From assembly GCA_900541035.1 (NCBI GenBank), contig UQIN01000003.1, positions 66,433-130,432 of the forward strand: a stretch of DNA of 64,000 nucleotides, written 5' to 3'. Below are positions 42,067-51,854 of the stretch, piece by piece. How positions within the stretch are numbered: position 1 is the first letter of the stretch; every line of letters begins with the position of its first letter. The translations under genes and the position numbers were made by a program. Source of the DNA: an uncultured Collinsella sp. (GTDB lineage Bacteria > Actinomycetota > Coriobacteriia > Coriobacteriales > Coriobacteriaceae). The notes under the pieces were generated by a model, which searched no databases, was not told where the DNA came from, and saw nothing but the letters and a program-made list of their open reading frames with translations.

Positions 42067-42471
42067 ATGGCTACTGCTAAGAAGAACGTTCGCGCTGCCC
42101 GTCTGAAGCGCGCGGACCGTAAGAACATTTCCGTGGGCCAGGCTCACATTCGTTCTACGTTCAACAACACGATCGTTTCGATTACCGATCCCCAGGGCAA
42201 CGTCATTTCCTGGAAGTCGGCTGGCCAGGTGGGCTTCAAGGGCTCCCGTAAGTCCACGCCGTTCGCTGCCCAGATGGCTGCCGAGGCTGCTGCCAAGCAG
42301 GCCATGGAGCACGGTATGAAGAAGGTTTCCGTCTTCGTCAAGGGCCCCGGCTCCGGTCGTGAGACCGCCATCCGCTCCCTCCAGGCTGCTGGCCTCGAGG
42401 TCTCGAGCATCCAGGACAAGACCCCCATTCCGCACAACGGCTGCCGCCCCAAGAAGCGTCGCCGCGTGTAA
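42067..42471 (+). CDS. rpsK: Ribosomal protein S11
   Basis: A 134-residue S11 with GQAHIRSTFNNTIVSITDPQ and KTPIPHNGCRPKKRRRV. It lines the mRNA exit region of the small-subunit platform. The gene is 14 bases after rpsM. Confidence 0.97.
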   Translation: MATAKKNVRAARLKRADRKNISVGQAHIRSTFNNTIVSITDPQGNVISWKSAGQVGFKGSRKSTPFAAQMAAEAAAKQAMEHGMKKVSVFVKGPGSGRETAIRSLQAAGLEVSSIQDKTPIPHNGCRPKKRRRV

Positions 42472-42490
42472 CTGAAAGGATCGTATCAAT

Positions 42491-43087
42491 ATGGCAATCG
42501 ACAGGACTCCTGTTCTTAAGCGCTGCCGTCAGCTCGGGATCGATCCCGCTGAGCTCGGTTACAGCAGCAAGAAGGAATCTATCCGTCAGCCCAAGCGCCG
42601 TCGCAAGGAATCTGAGTACGGCATGCAGCTGCGCGAGAAGCAGAAGGTCAAGTTCATCTATGGCGTTCTGGAGAAGCAGTTCCACGGCTACTTCAACAAG
42701 GCCCGCAAGATGAACGGCGTCACCGGTGAGAACCTCATGATCATCCTTGAGTCTCGCCTCGACAACGTCGTCTTCCGTCTTGGCTTCGCCCGCACCCGCA
42801 AAGAGGCTCGTCAGTCCGTCCGTCATGGTCACTTCACCGTGAACGGCAAGCGCGTGGACATCCCGTCCTACCGCGTCAAGGCCGGCGACGTCGTCGCTGT
42901 CGGCGAGAAGTTCCGTGACCTCCTCCCCATCAAGGAGGCCCTGATTTCCTCCGAGCGCTTTGAGGTTCCTGGCTGGCTCGAGGTCGATATCGAGAAGCTG
43001 TCTGGTAACGTGCTCGCTCTGCCGACGCGTGAGCAGATCAGCGGTGATATCAACGAGCAGCTCATCGTCGAGCTCTACTCTAAGTAG
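42491..43087 (+). CDS. rpsD: Ribosomal protein S4
   Basis: A 198-residue S4 with the S4 RNA-binding block RLGFARTRKEARQSVRHGHF and VNGKRVDIPSYRVKAGDVV. The short N-terminus lacks the usual Cys zinc knuckle (it reads DRTPVLKRCRQLGIDP). S4 nucleates 16S assembly and may repress the alpha operon. Confidence 0.96.
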   Translation: MAIDRTPVLKRCRQLGIDPAELGYSSKKESIRQPKRRRKESEYGMQLREKQKVKFIYGVLEKQFHGYFNKARKMNGVTGENLMIILESRLDNVVFRLGFARTRKEARQSVRHGHFTVNGKRVDIPSYRVKAGDVVAVGEKFRDLLPIKEALISSERFEVPGWLEVDIEKLSGNVLALPTREQISGDINEQLIVELYSK

Positions 43088-43119
43088 TCCATCCGGGCTG
43101 CTGAGGCTGGAGGTAATAC

Positions 43120-44061
43120 ATGTCAGAATTCATTAGGCCTCAGGTTCAGGTCGAAGAGATCAACGAGACGTCTGCTCGTGTCTCCGTCGAGCCGCTCGAG
43201 CGTGGTTACGGCGATACGCTGGGTAACTCCCTTCGTCGCGTTCTTCTGTCCTCGCTCGAGGGTGCCGCTGTCGAGGCTATTCAGATCGATGGTGCGCAGC
43301 ACGAGTTCATGACCATCCCTAACATGGTCGAGGATGTCACCGACATCGTCCTGAATGTCAAGGGTCTTGTCTTCAGGGCTCTCGGCACGACCGACGAGGC
43401 GACCGCCACCATCTCGGTTGACGGCCCCTGCGAGGTCACCGGTGCGGACTTCTTTATTCCGTCCGAGTTTGAGCTGGTCAACCCCGAGCAGCACATCGCT
43501 ACGCTCACCGAGGGTGGCCATCTCACCATGAGCATGCGCATCGGCTATGGCCGCGGCTATGTTTCTGGCGAGGCCAACAAGCGCGATAACGATCCCATCG
43601 GTGTGATCCATGTCGACTCGCTGTACTCGCCGGTTTCCCGTTGCGCCAAGCTCGTTGAGGCTTGTCGTGTCGGTCAGCACACCGACTACGACCGCCTTGT
43701 CCTCGAGATCGAGACCAACGGCTCCATCGCCCCGCGCGACGCCGTGGTCCAGGCTGCCAATATCATCAACCAGCATATGGCCGCCTTTATGAACCTTGCC
43801 GAGACCCCCGAGGTCGAGGAGGAGGCTTCGATCTTCGCTCCCGAGGTCACCAACGACAACGCCGAGCTGGACAAGCAGATCGAGGATCTGGACCTTTCCG
43901 TCCGTTCCTACAACTGCCTTAAGCGCGCCAGCATTCACTCGGTCCGTCAGCTCGTTGAGTTCTCGGAGAACGATCTGCTCAACATCCGTAACTTCGGTGT
44001 TAAGTCGATCGAGGAAGTGAAGGACAAGCTTGAGTCCATGGGCCTGAGCCTGAAGGCTTAA
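43120..44061 (+). CDS. rpoA: RNA polymerase alpha subunit
   Basis: A 313-residue alpha subunit. The N-terminal dimerisation domain has ERGYGDTLGNSLRRVLLSSL; a linker near residue 230-245 leads to the C-terminal domain (LDLSVRSYNCLKRASIHSVR, then NFGVKSIEEVKDKLESMGL) that binds UP elements and activators. ATG 43120 follows GGAGGTAATAC. Confidence 0.97.
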   Translation: MSEFIRPQVQVEEINETSARVSVEPLERGYGDTLGNSLRRVLLSSLEGAAVEAIQIDGAQHEFMTIPNMVEDVTDIVLNVKGLVFRALGTTDEATATISVDGPCEVTGADFFIPSEFELVNPEQHIATLTEGGHLTMSMRIGYGRGYVSGEANKRDNDPIGVIHVDSLYSPVSRCAKLVEACRVGQHTDYDRLVLEIETNGSIAPRDAVVQAANIINQHMAAFMNLAETPEVEEEASIFAPEVTNDNAELDKQIEDLDLSVRSYNCLKRASIHSVRQLVEFSENDLLNIRNFGVKSIEEVKDKLESMGLSLKA

Positions 44062-44091
44062 TGCTTCGCATATTTGAGGAGAAACTAGACC

Positions 44092-44559
44092 ATGCGTCAC
44101 AACGTTAAGAAGGGCCTGAAGCTCGGCACCGATGCGAGCCACACCAAGGCCATGAAGAAGAGCCTTGCTAAGGCCCTCTTCGAGAACGACCGCATCAAGA
44201 CCACCGAGACCCGCGCTAAGGCGCTGCGTTCGGTCGTCGACCCGATCATCACTTGGGCCAAGAAGGGCGACCTGCACTCTCGTCGTCTGGCTATCGCCAA
44301 GCTCGGCGATAAGCAGCTCGTTGCCGAGATCTTCGACAAGGCTGCCCAGGGCATGTGGCAGGACCGCAACGGCGGTTACACCCGCATCATGAAGCTCGGT
44401 AACCGTAAGGGCGACAACGCTCCCATCGTTATCATGGAGCTCGTCACCGAGCCTTGCACGCCTAAGGCCAAGAAGGCTGCTCCGGCCCCTAAGAAGGCCG
44501 CTGCTCCCAAGAAGGTCGAGGCTGTCGAGGAGGCTCCTGCTGAGGAGACCGCTGAGTAG
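44092..44559 (+). CDS. rplQ: Ribosomal protein L17 with basic/acidic tail
   Basis: A 155-residue L17. Residues 1-120 are standard (RHNVKKGLKLGTDASHTKAM, RTTETRAKA-like KTTETRAKALRS). An added tail of about 30 residues is rich in Lys, Ala, Pro and then Glu (KKAAAPKKVEAVEEAPAEET), as in several actinobacteria. It is the last gene of the cluster and is followed by a terminator. Confidence 0.96.
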   Translation: MRHNVKKGLKLGTDASHTKAMKKSLAKALFENDRIKTTETRAKALRSVVDPIITWAKKGDLHSRRLAIAKLGDKQLVAEIFDKAAQGMWQDRNGGYTRIMKLGNRKGDNAPIVIMELVTEPCTPKAKKAAPAPKKAAAPKKVEAVEEAPAEETAE

Positions 44560-44585
44560 ACATTCCGTCTGCATAGGCTATATTC

Positions 44586-44618
44586 GAGGGGTACGTTCGC
44601 GTACCCCTCTTTTTTTTG
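44586..44618 (+). terminator. Intrinsic terminator of the ribosomal cluster
   Basis: A perfect GAGGGGTACG / CGTACCCCTC stem with TTCG loop and a run of T8, 26 bases after rplQ. Confidence 0.95.
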
Positions 44619-44652
44619 TCGCGATACCGTTACTTGTTTGTTGGGAGCGCCC

Positions 44653-45477
44653 ATGACTGCGCCGTCTGATTTCAATTCGATTTCCGAGCTTGACGCCACG
44701 CTCGTATTTCGCGTGGCCTATGATGGCTCGTCGTATAGCGGATTTGCCGAGCAGCCGGGACAGACGACGGTTGCGGGTGAGCTGCGTCGAGCCATCGAGA
44801 CGCTGCTTCGCCGTCCGATCGATCTGACGTGCGCAGGTCGTACCGATGCCGGCGTGCATGCCGTGGCACAGTATATCAGCGTGCCCGTAACGGACGCTGA
44901 GCTCGCCCTTACGCGCCGTAGGTGGCTGCGGGCTATGGATGCCCTGCTGCCTAAAGATATCGCCATAAACGAGGTCTACAGGGCCCGTAAGGGCTTTTCT
45001 GCACGCTTTGACGCGCGTTCCCGTACGTATACGTACCGTATTGCCGATCGCGATGCGCGCCCCGTGCTGTCCCGTGGTGCCGTGTGGTGGCATCGCTATC
45101 CCTTGGACGTCGAGGCCATGTCTGCGGCCTGTCCCGCGCTTTTGGGTGAGCAGGACTTTAAGAGCTTTTGCAAGGTCGCCTCTGCCGTGGGCAAACCTAC
45201 GCATCGCTGCGTGATGCGTGCCGAGTTTGGCCATGAGGTTGCGTTTGGCGAGGACATCCTGACGTTTACCATCGAGGGCAATGCGTTTCTGCATTCGATG
45301 GTCCGCACGATCGTGGGCACGCTTGTCGAGATTGGCATGCATCGCCGTAAACCCGAGTGGATGCGCGAGGTCATCGATGCTTGCGACCGTACCGCTGCGG
45401 GCCCCACGGCTCCTGCCTGCGGCCTTACGTTTATGGGCGTGGATTACGATCCCGTCGAGCTTGTCGTGCTCGACTAG
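44653..45477 (+). CDS. truA: tRNA pseudouridine synthase A
   Basis: A 274-residue enzyme that makes pseudouridine at tRNA positions 38-40. The catalytic Asp65 is in CAGRTDAGVHA, with RVAYDGSSYSGFAEQPGQ at the start and the EGNAFLHSMVRTIVGTLVEI block near the end. ATG 44653 follows GGGAGCGCCC. Confidence 0.95.
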   Translation: MTAPSDFNSISELDATLVFRVAYDGSSYSGFAEQPGQTTVAGELRRAIETLLRRPIDLTCAGRTDAGVHAVAQYISVPVTDAELALTRRRWLRAMDALLPKDIAINEVYRARKGFSARFDARSRTYTYRIADRDARPVLSRGAVWWHRYPLDVEAMSAACPALLGEQDFKSFCKVASAVGKPTHRCVMRAEFGHEVAFGEDILTFTIEGNAFLHSMVRTIVGTLVEIGMHRRKPEWMREVIDACDRTAAGPTAPACGLTFMGVDYDPVELVVLD

Positions 45478-45636
45478 GGGGGCTCGACGCGTCGTGCGTC
45501 GACACCCGTCATCTGTGGGCTGCGCGTGTGCAACATCTGTTCTTGGCGTGCAATACAACCGGTGTCTCATTGCTTTTATTGCCGGGGTGTACCATGAACC
45601 ACGATTTGATTCATTGCTGTCGAGAGGACGGATAAC

Positions 45637-46677
45637 TTGGTTCGACGTGGCTCGCATCCGCGACTTTCGGTGATCCTTGTGGTAGAAGGTTCGCCCAGCT
45701 ATGCGATGCGTGCGCTCGAGAGTATCCAGAACCAAGACCTCTACGATTTGCAGATTGTCGTTGTCTGCCGCGATGCTGCGCCCGGTGTGCGCCATTCGCT
45801 TCAGGTTGCTGCCGACAGGGACATCCATATTGATTTGATTGACGTCGAGGACGCGAAGCGCGGCGCTTGTCTTCGTGCCGGTTTTGATGCCTCGCGCGGC
45901 TCTCAAATCATCGCCATGAACGCCGATGAGTGGTTTGCTCCGCAGGCCCTTTCCAAGATGGTCGATATCGCGTGCGATACTACGGCAGACATAGTGCTCC
46001 CCACGGTGTCGCTCGACCGCTATGATGCACATCGAGAGCGCCATTCGCGCGTCTTGGATGCTGCTCATATTTCCATCGATAGCAAATCCTCGATGGTGAC
46101 CGGGCTGCCCCAGTTGATTTTAGGCGGCCTTGTCGTTCAGACCTCTGGCGTGATGTACAGCCGCTCGCTGTTTGAGGCATGCCTTTTGTGCGACAAGGTG
46201 TTTCGCACAGTTGGGTTTATGGCATGCGCGCTTTCGCAGGCACGATGCGTGTCCGGCTGCGGCGATGCTTGTTTCCACGCGGCGGCACCTAAGCTTACAG
46301 ATGCCTTTGATCCCACCATGTATGCCAAGGTATCCGATGACACCCGAGCGCTCGACGAGCTTGCTGACTCACTCTCGGAAGCAGATAGCGGTGGTCGGCT
46401 CAAGCTGGCAAGCCAAAAGTTCTACTTTGCCGGACTGGTCGCCTGCATCGAGAATTTGTGTCTGAGCCCGCATGGGGTGTCGTCAATCGAGCGTTCCGCC
46501 CGCATGCGTGATATGCTCGAGGCACCTCGAACCCGTCAAATGGTCGCCGCGCTCAAGGATAACCATCGGGGGCTCGGTCTGTTGTTTGGGCCGATTGCCA
46601 GCGCCAAGCCCGCGCGATGCGTGATGTGTACGCATCTGGCAGCTTTTCTTAACCGGACGGGCGCAAAAACCGCCTAA
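45637..46677 (+). CDS. GT2-like glycosyltransferase
   Basis: A 346-residue protein starting at TTG 45637 after GAGAGGAC. The GT-A fold start PRLSVILVVEGSPSYAMRAL with ESIQNQDLYDLQIVVVCRDA and a DxD-like MNADEWF (about residue 98) fit family 2, which transfers a sugar from a nucleotide donor. There is no membrane segment. No cell-wall or capsule genes are adjacent, so acceptor and pathway are unknown. The C-terminal half (after about 200) has no recognised domain. Confidence 0.75.
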   Translation: MVRRGSHPRLSVILVVEGSPSYAMRALESIQNQDLYDLQIVVVCRDAAPGVRHSLQVAADRDIHIDLIDVEDAKRGACLRAGFDASRGSQIIAMNADEWFAPQALSKMVDIACDTTADIVLPTVSLDRYDAHRERHSRVLDAAHISIDSKSSMVTGLPQLILGGLVVQTSGVMYSRSLFEACLLCDKVFRTVGFMACALSQARCVSGCGDACFHAAAPKLTDAFDPTMYAKVSDDTRALDELADSLSEADSGGRLKLASQKFYFAGLVACIENLCLSPHGVSSIERSARMRDMLEAPRTRQMVAALKDNHRGLGLLFGPIASAKPARCVMCTHLAAFLNRTGAKTA

Positions 46678-46809
46678 ACGGCTCATTACGAAACAAACTT
46701 GCATAGAATTGTTTCGAAATGCGTTCTTATACACAAAAGCCTTCAAATAGCGTTAAACTATTCAATCACTGATTGATTGTCTCCGCCATCTTTTGGAGAG
46801 AGGGTTTGT

Positions 46810-47247
46810 ATGGCTAAAAAACGCAATGGGCGCCAGGATGCCATTAGAGATATTGTGCGCAATAAGGACGTCCGCACGCAGCGCGTGCTGGTCGATGAGC
46901 TCCGCGCTATGGGCTTTGATTGCACGCAGGCGACTGTCTCTCGCGATATTGCCGATATGGGGCTGCGTAAGCTCCCTGAGGGCATCTATGTTCTGGCAGA
47001 GGACCTGCACCTGCAGCGTATGGTTTCCGAGCTCGTAACGGGCGTTCTGCGCACCGATAATCTGGTTATGATCAAGGCTCAGCCTGGTACGGCTTCCGGT
47101 ATCGCCGCCGCCGTTGATGCGGCAGAGTTGCCCGATGTGCTTGGCTCGCTTGCCGGCAACGATACGATTTTGGTTATTGCCCAGACGGCCGAGGACGGCG
47201 AGCGTCTCGAGGCGCTGATCAATAAGCTGAGCAATTCTCGCAAGTAG
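46810..47247 (+). CDS. argR: Arginine repressor ArgR
   Basis: A 145-residue ArgR; ATG 46810 follows TTTGGAGAGAGGG, so an in-frame start 11 codons upstream is rejected. The winged-HTH has RTQRVLVDELRAMGFDCTQA and TVSRDIADMGL; the C-terminal hexamerisation/arginine-binding part has TASGIAAAVDAAELPDVLGS and GNDTILVIA. It represses arginine synthesis genes. No arg operon lies in the window. Confidence 0.93.
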   Translation: MAKKRNGRQDAIRDIVRNKDVRTQRVLVDELRAMGFDCTQATVSRDIADMGLRKLPEGIYVLAEDLHLQRMVSELVTGVLRTDNLVMIKAQPGTASGIAAAVDAAELPDVLGSLAGNDTILVIAQTAEDGERLEALINKLSNSRK

Positions 47248-47295
47248 GCGTGCGGGTCGTGCGCTCGGCACTGTGCGCGTGACATGGTGGCTTGT

Positions 47296-47333
47296 AAGGG
47301 GTATCGACGTTGGTCGGTACCCCCCTTTTTTTG
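47296..47333 (+). terminator. Intrinsic terminator after argR
   Basis: GGGGTATCGAC pairs with GTCGGTACCCC (one mismatch) and is followed by C2T7. Confidence 0.9.
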
Positions 47334-47373
47334 TTTGCCGGTATAAAGACCGCCCATCAGGTCGCATTAAACT

Positions 47374-47416
47374 AAAAAGGCCCCCGAGCAGTTTAATAAG
47401 CTGCTCGGGGGCCTTG
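47374..47416 (-). terminator. Intrinsic terminator after the PBP gene
   Basis: A perfect 13-bp GGCCCCCGAGCAG / CTGCTCGGGGGCC stem (47379-47391, 47401-47413). On the minus strand it ends in a T-run (A5 at 47374-47378), suited to the PBP gene that stops at 47439. Confidence 0.92.
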
Positions 47417-47438
47417 TTGCTAATGGCCGGATGAATTT

Positions 47439-49637
47439 CTAGCCAACAGTATCGTCAGGCGTGGGCGAGGGGTCGGGAGTGGGCGTAGGCGTGGGCGTAG
47501 GCGTGCCGCCATCGCCGCCGGTCGAACCACCAGTGGAGCCGCCCGTCGAGCCACCGGTCGTTCCGGTGCCGCCGGTGGTGTCGCCGCCCGTGGTCTCGGT
47601 GGTCGTGGTCGTCGTGGTAGTCGTTGTGGTGGTTTCCTCTTCGTCCTCGTTCTCGTCCTTGTCGTCGTTCTCCGTCTTCTTGGTGTTGTTGGTGCCGTAG
47701 AACTTCCAGACGCTGTTGTTCTTGTAGGTGGGCGCCGTTCCGGTCGCAAACTCCTCGCGCTCGGTACCGGTCAGAACGGTGTTCATAAACCGCTTAAAGA
47801 CAGGCAGGTTGGTGCTGTCGCCCAGCAGGTCTGTGCCGTATTTTTGGATGGGAATCTCGCCCGCGGAATAGCCGGTCCACAGGGCGCACGCCAGCTGCGG
47901 GGTATAGCCGCAGAACCACAGGTTGGTGGTGTTGTCGGTGGTGCCCGTCTTGCCGGCATAGGGCTGGTTGACGCTCAGGGCGCCGGCAGCACCCGTACCG
48001 CCGCCCTTCATGACGCCGGACAGAACATCGGTGACCGCGGCGGCCTCGCCCTCGGTAAGTACCTGTGAGGGATTGTCGGTGTGCTGGTACAGCACCGAAC
48101 CGGTGCGAGAGTCAATCTCGGTGATGGCGATCGGCTGGCGATAGTAGCCGCCGTTGGCAAACGTCGCGTAGGCGGCGGCCATCTCGAGCGGCGAGATCGA
48201 GCCGGTGCCGAGGGTCATGACGGGAACGTCCTCGATGTTGTCCTTGGCGGGATCGATGCCGAGCTTTTTGACGAGCGAGATGATCTTGCTGTTGCCGACG
48301 GCTTCCGCCACCTGGATGTAGCCGGTGTTGGAGGAGTATGCCGTCGCCTGCTTAAGCGTGATGTTGCCATAGCTATGCTTGGCGTAGTTTTGGACCTCGG
48401 TCGTGGTGCCCTTGGCCTTGAGCGGCGAGTTGCAGTTGAGGGTGACGTTGGGGTTCATGCCGTTTTGGATGGCAGTTGCCAGCGTAAAGGCCTTAAAGGT
48501 GGAGCCGACGGGACGCTTGGCCGTGGCATGGTTTACGTGGTTCTCGTCGGCGTTGTAGTCATAGCCGCCCACCATGCACTTGATGTAGCCGGTCTTGGGG
48601 TCGACGACGACCATGCCCATGTCCAGGCCGTCGAGTGAGAGCGTGTCGAGCTGCTCGCGGACGGCATTCTCTGCCACCTGCTGCATCGTGGGGTCGATGG
48701 TGGTCTTGACGGTCAGGCCGCCCTTAAAGAGCACGTCGGTCGAGAACTCCTGCTCCAGCAGCTGCTTAACATAGGCGACAAAGTAGGGCTGCGAGTATAC
48801 GTCGACGCCGCTGCCCGAAATCTCGGTCACGTTGAGGGTGATGGGCTCGGCCTGTGCGGCATCGTGCTCCTCCTGGGTGATGTGGCCCAGGCGCAGCATG
48901 TTGTCGAGGACCTTGTTGCGGCGAGACAGTGCCAGGTCGGGGTTGACCGTGGGGTCGTACTGCGAAGGCGAGTTGGGAAGGCCGATGAGCAGCGCGGCTT
49001 CGCTCAGGGTGAGGTCGGCGGCGCTCTTGGACAGATAGGTCTCAGCTGCGGCCTCAATACCGTAGGCGCCGTGGCCGTAGTAGATGGTGTTGAGGTACAT
49101 CATGAGGATCTCGTCTTTGGAGTACATGTCCTCCATCTTGATGGCGATGTAGGCCTCGCGCACCTTACGCTCGATGGTCGAGTCGAACTGCTCCTCCTGC
49201 AGAATGGTGTTGCGCACCAGCTGCTGGGTGATAGTCGAGGCGCCTTCGTGCCCGCCGCCGAGGGTTGCCACCGCAGCACGCGCGATACCCCACAGGTCGA
49301 TACCGCCGTGCTCGTAGAAGCGCTCGTCCTCGACGTCAACGGTGCCCTGCAGCACGTAGGGGGAGACCTCGTCCTTGGTGATGGACTTGCGGTTTTGCGT
49401 GTAGAAGCTCGCGATCTTGTTGCCGTTGCAGTCGACGATCTCGGTGGGCTCGCTCACCAGATACGCGTTGGCGTCGGTGTAGTCGGGCAGATCGGACAGC
49501 CAGCGGTTGACGTTGCCGACCATGCCGATGCCAAATGCCACGCCCGCGATAAGCAAAAAGCCCAAAAACGAGAGCAGGATTATGGGCAGGGCATGCGTCT
49601 TTGAACGGCTGCGTCCCTGTCGTTGGCGAGGACCCAT
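47439..49637 (-). CDS. Class A penicillin-binding protein (PBP1a type)
   Basis: A 732-residue bifunctional peptidoglycan synthase. ATG 49637 follows TGGAGGTCAATAT; a longer frame is not supported. One membrane helix lies near 20-45 (ILLSFLGFLLIAGVAFGIGM). The GT51 domain has VEDERFYEHGGIDLWGIARA with its catalytic Glu, and the transpeptidase has SxxK in VGSTFKAF, SxN in YSSNTGYI and KTGT in YAGKTGTTDNTT. The C-terminal 75 residues are low-complexity: a Thr12 run, Gly/Ser repeats and PTPTPTPTPDPSP, likely a wall-spanning or glycosylated linker. It is closed by a strong terminator. Confidence 0.95.
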   Translation of the reverse strand: MGPRQRQGRSRSKTHALPIILLSFLGFLLIAGVAFGIGMVGNVNRWLSDLPDYTDANAYLVSEPTEIVDCNGNKIASFYTQNRKSITKDEVSPYVLQGTVDVEDERFYEHGGIDLWGIARAAVATLGGGHEGASTITQQLVRNTILQEEQFDSTIERKVREAYIAIKMEDMYSKDEILMMYLNTIYYGHGAYGIEAAAETYLSKSAADLTLSEAALLIGLPNSPSQYDPTVNPDLALSRRNKVLDNMLRLGHITQEEHDAAQAEPITLNVTEISGSGVDVYSQPYFVAYVKQLLEQEFSTDVLFKGGLTVKTTIDPTMQQVAENAVREQLDTLSLDGLDMGMVVVDPKTGYIKCMVGGYDYNADENHVNHATAKRPVGSTFKAFTLATAIQNGMNPNVTLNCNSPLKAKGTTTEVQNYAKHSYGNITLKQATAYSSNTGYIQVAEAVGNSKIISLVKKLGIDPAKDNIEDVPVMTLGTGSISPLEMAAAYATFANGGYYRQPIAITEIDSRTGSVLYQHTDNPSQVLTEGEAAAVTDVLSGVMKGGGTGAAGALSVNQPYAGKTGTTDNTTNLWFCGYTPQLACALWTGYSAGEIPIQKYGTDLLGDSTNLPVFKRFMNTVLTGTEREEFATGTAPTYKNNSVWKFYGTNNTKKTENDDKDENEDEEETTTTTTTTTTTTETTGGDTTGGTGTTGGSTGGSTGGSTGGDGGTPTPTPTPTPDPSPTPDDTVG

Positions 49638-49799
49638 ATATTGACCTCCAGGTATGTCGTGCCGGACGGCGGATGTGCCGTCGGGGCAGGATGGACATAA
49701 GTTATTACACGATAAACCAAACGGGGCGCGCGAGGCCTCGTGTATGCTGGAAGACGGCATTTTTCAGAGTGAATGCATACCTTGGTAAGGAGTTTGCCG

Positions 49800-51758
49800 A
49801 TGGCGATTCGGGCGATGGGGCCGAGCGGACAATACGAGACTAGATTGGATGCTGCCGGTGCGGCGCTGCCCGAGCTGCTGGCGCCGGCGGGCGGGCTCGA
49901 CCAGATGCTTGCGGCCATCGCCGCGGGTGCCGATGCCATCTATGCGGGGTTGGGCGGCTTTAACGCCCGTGTGAGCGCTCATGGCTTTACGGATGACGAG
50001 TTTGCGCGCGGTTGTGCCGTGGCGCATGCCCATGGCGTGCGTGTGTACGTGACGCTCAACGTGTTCGTGTTTGACGATGAACTGTCCGACGCGGTGGCGC
50101 TGGGAGCTCATGCACTGGAGCTGGGCGCCGATGCTCTGATTGTGGCCGATGCCGGGTTGGCCTGCGCGCTGCGCGCGGCGATTCCCGGGGTCGAGATTCA
50201 CCTGTCCACGCAGGCGGGCGCTCATAGCGAGGGTGCCGTGCGGCTTGCCGCCGACGAGCTGGGGGTCGAGCGCGTGACGACGGCACGCGAGCTGACGGTC
50301 GACGAGATTGCGGCGCTATGTGCCACGGGCGTGCCCATCGAGGTATTCTGCCACGGTGCGATTTGCATCGGCTATTCGGGGGCGTGCGAGTTCTCGGCCC
50401 TGCGGCGTGGGCGCTCGGCGATGCGCGGCGACTGCACACAGCCGTGCCGTCTGGCGTACGACCTAGTGGACGAGGCGGGGGAGAGCGTCGTTTCCGTTGA
50501 GGGCGATCGTCTACTGTGTCCGCGCGACTATCTGGGCATCACGCACCTGCCCGAGCTTGTTGGGGCCGGGGTGGCGTCGCTCAAGATCGAGGGGCGCATG
50601 AAGAACCCCGATTACGTATTCAACGTGGTGCGGGTGTGGCGCCGGGCACTCGATATGCTGTGCGACGGCGCGTGGGACCCCGGTGCCGTGGAAGAGCTTG
50701 AGCGCGAGCTGGGAAGGTCGTTTAACCGTGGGTTTACCGATGCGTACCTGCGAGGGCGTTCGGGTGCCGAGCTGATGAGCTTTGAGCGCGCAATTAACCA
50801 GGGCGTGCGCGTGGGGCGCTTGGTCGCTGTGGGCCACGAAGAGGTGACCGTTGAGCTCGACGCCGCCGTGGCGGCGGGTGACACGCTCGAGATTCGGTTC
50901 TATCCGGGTGTCGACGCGCGTCCCGATGTGCCCAAGCGCTGGCCGCAGGTGCCCTGCCCGGTGGATGCCGCAGCGGGGAAGCGCGTCGTCGTGCATTGCA
51001 AGCGTAAGGTGGACACGGGCTGCGAAGTGTACCTGATTCGCAGCGCCGGTGTGTTGGATCAGACGGCGGCGGTGTTGGAGCGCATGCGGGCCGAGGCGGA
51101 TGCGATTGCGCCCGCTGCGCACGCCGTTGAGGTGCTGCCCTTTGAGGGCGTTGCGGTGGATGGCGGTGCGTCGACGGAGTCGGTGGAGTGCACGGTTCCC
51201 ACTCGCATGGTTTTTGCTTGGCAGCTGATGGATGCCGACCCGCGCGGAGAACTCGATTTGTCCGACGCCGTTGTGGTGCTTGACGAGGTGTGCCGCACGG
51301 GTGACGCTGACCGGACTCGCTCACTGATGCAGCGTGCCGGGCGCGTCGTCTGCCGCAACCTGGGACAGGTGGTGATCGCTCGCGAGCTGGGCGTGACGTT
51401 TGACGTGGCGGCGCCGGTGTTCTGCGCGAATCGGGCCACGCTTGCCTGGCTGCGCGGACTCGGTGTGGGGCGGGTGTACTTGCCGGCCGAGTTGCTCGGC
51501 AATGATGCGGAGCGTATTGCCGAACTGGCTGCTGAGCCCGGCGTCTTGGGTCCGGTCGACGCCGACCGTCCCGAGCTTATGGTGTGCGAGCACTGCCTGC
51601 TGACCGCCGAGGGCGTCTGCGCCACCGATGCGACGGGACAGGTCCGTTGCCGCGACTGCTTGCGTCGTCGGCAGGTACGCTATCTGGTCGAGCGTGACGG
51701 TACACGTCTGCCGGTCGCCGTTGACGCGTGCGGCAGGACGAGGATTTTCCTGTCGTAG
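49800..51758 (+). CDS. Peptidase U32 family protein, long form
   Basis: A 652-residue protein; ATG 49800 follows GTAAGGAG and an upstream frame start is rejected. The U32 core is clear: LPELLAPAGGLDQMLAAIAA, the signature EVFCHGAICIGYSGACEFS, CTQPCRLAYD and SLKIEGRMKN. The C-terminal 250 residues include a region with CEHCLLTAEGVCAT and CRDCLRRRQVRYLVERDG, a Cys4 site. Long U32 proteins of this kind include the 23S rRNA hydroxylase RlhA type; protease activity is not shown. Paralogue of the left-edge gene. Confidence 0.88.
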   Translation: MAIRAMGPSGQYETRLDAAGAALPELLAPAGGLDQMLAAIAAGADAIYAGLGGFNARVSAHGFTDDEFARGCAVAHAHGVRVYVTLNVFVFDDELSDAVALGAHALELGADALIVADAGLACALRAAIPGVEIHLSTQAGAHSEGAVRLAADELGVERVTTARELTVDEIAALCATGVPIEVFCHGAICIGYSGACEFSALRRGRSAMRGDCTQPCRLAYDLVDEAGESVVSVEGDRLLCPRDYLGITHLPELVGAGVASLKIEGRMKNPDYVFNVVRVWRRALDMLCDGAWDPGAVEELERELGRSFNRGFTDAYLRGRSGAELMSFERAINQGVRVGRLVAVGHEEVTVELDAAVAAGDTLEIRFYPGVDARPDVPKRWPQVPCPVDAAAGKRVVVHCKRKVDTGCEVYLIRSAGVLDQTAAVLERMRAEADAIAPAAHAVEVLPFEGVAVDGGASTESVECTVPTRMVFAWQLMDADPRGELDLSDAVVVLDEVCRTGDADRTRSLMQRAGRVVCRNLGQVVIARELGVTFDVAAPVFCANRATLAWLRGLGVGRVYLPAELLGNDAERIAELAAEPGVLGPVDADRPELMVCEHCLLTAEGVCATDATGQVRCRDCLRRRQVRYLVERDGTRLPVAVDACGRTRIFLS

Positions 51759-51854
51759 GTGCCGCGTCGCGTCAGTTTGTTATCATATGAGAGTTTATGG
51801 ACTTCCAGCACCGCCGTATCCGGTGAGGGTGCTATAGCAAAAGGAGGATACCCA

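Noticed and set aside
51759..51854. T-box leader before tyrS
   Set aside because: Only 96 bases separate the genes, without the specifier loop, T-box sequence or terminator/antiterminator pair.
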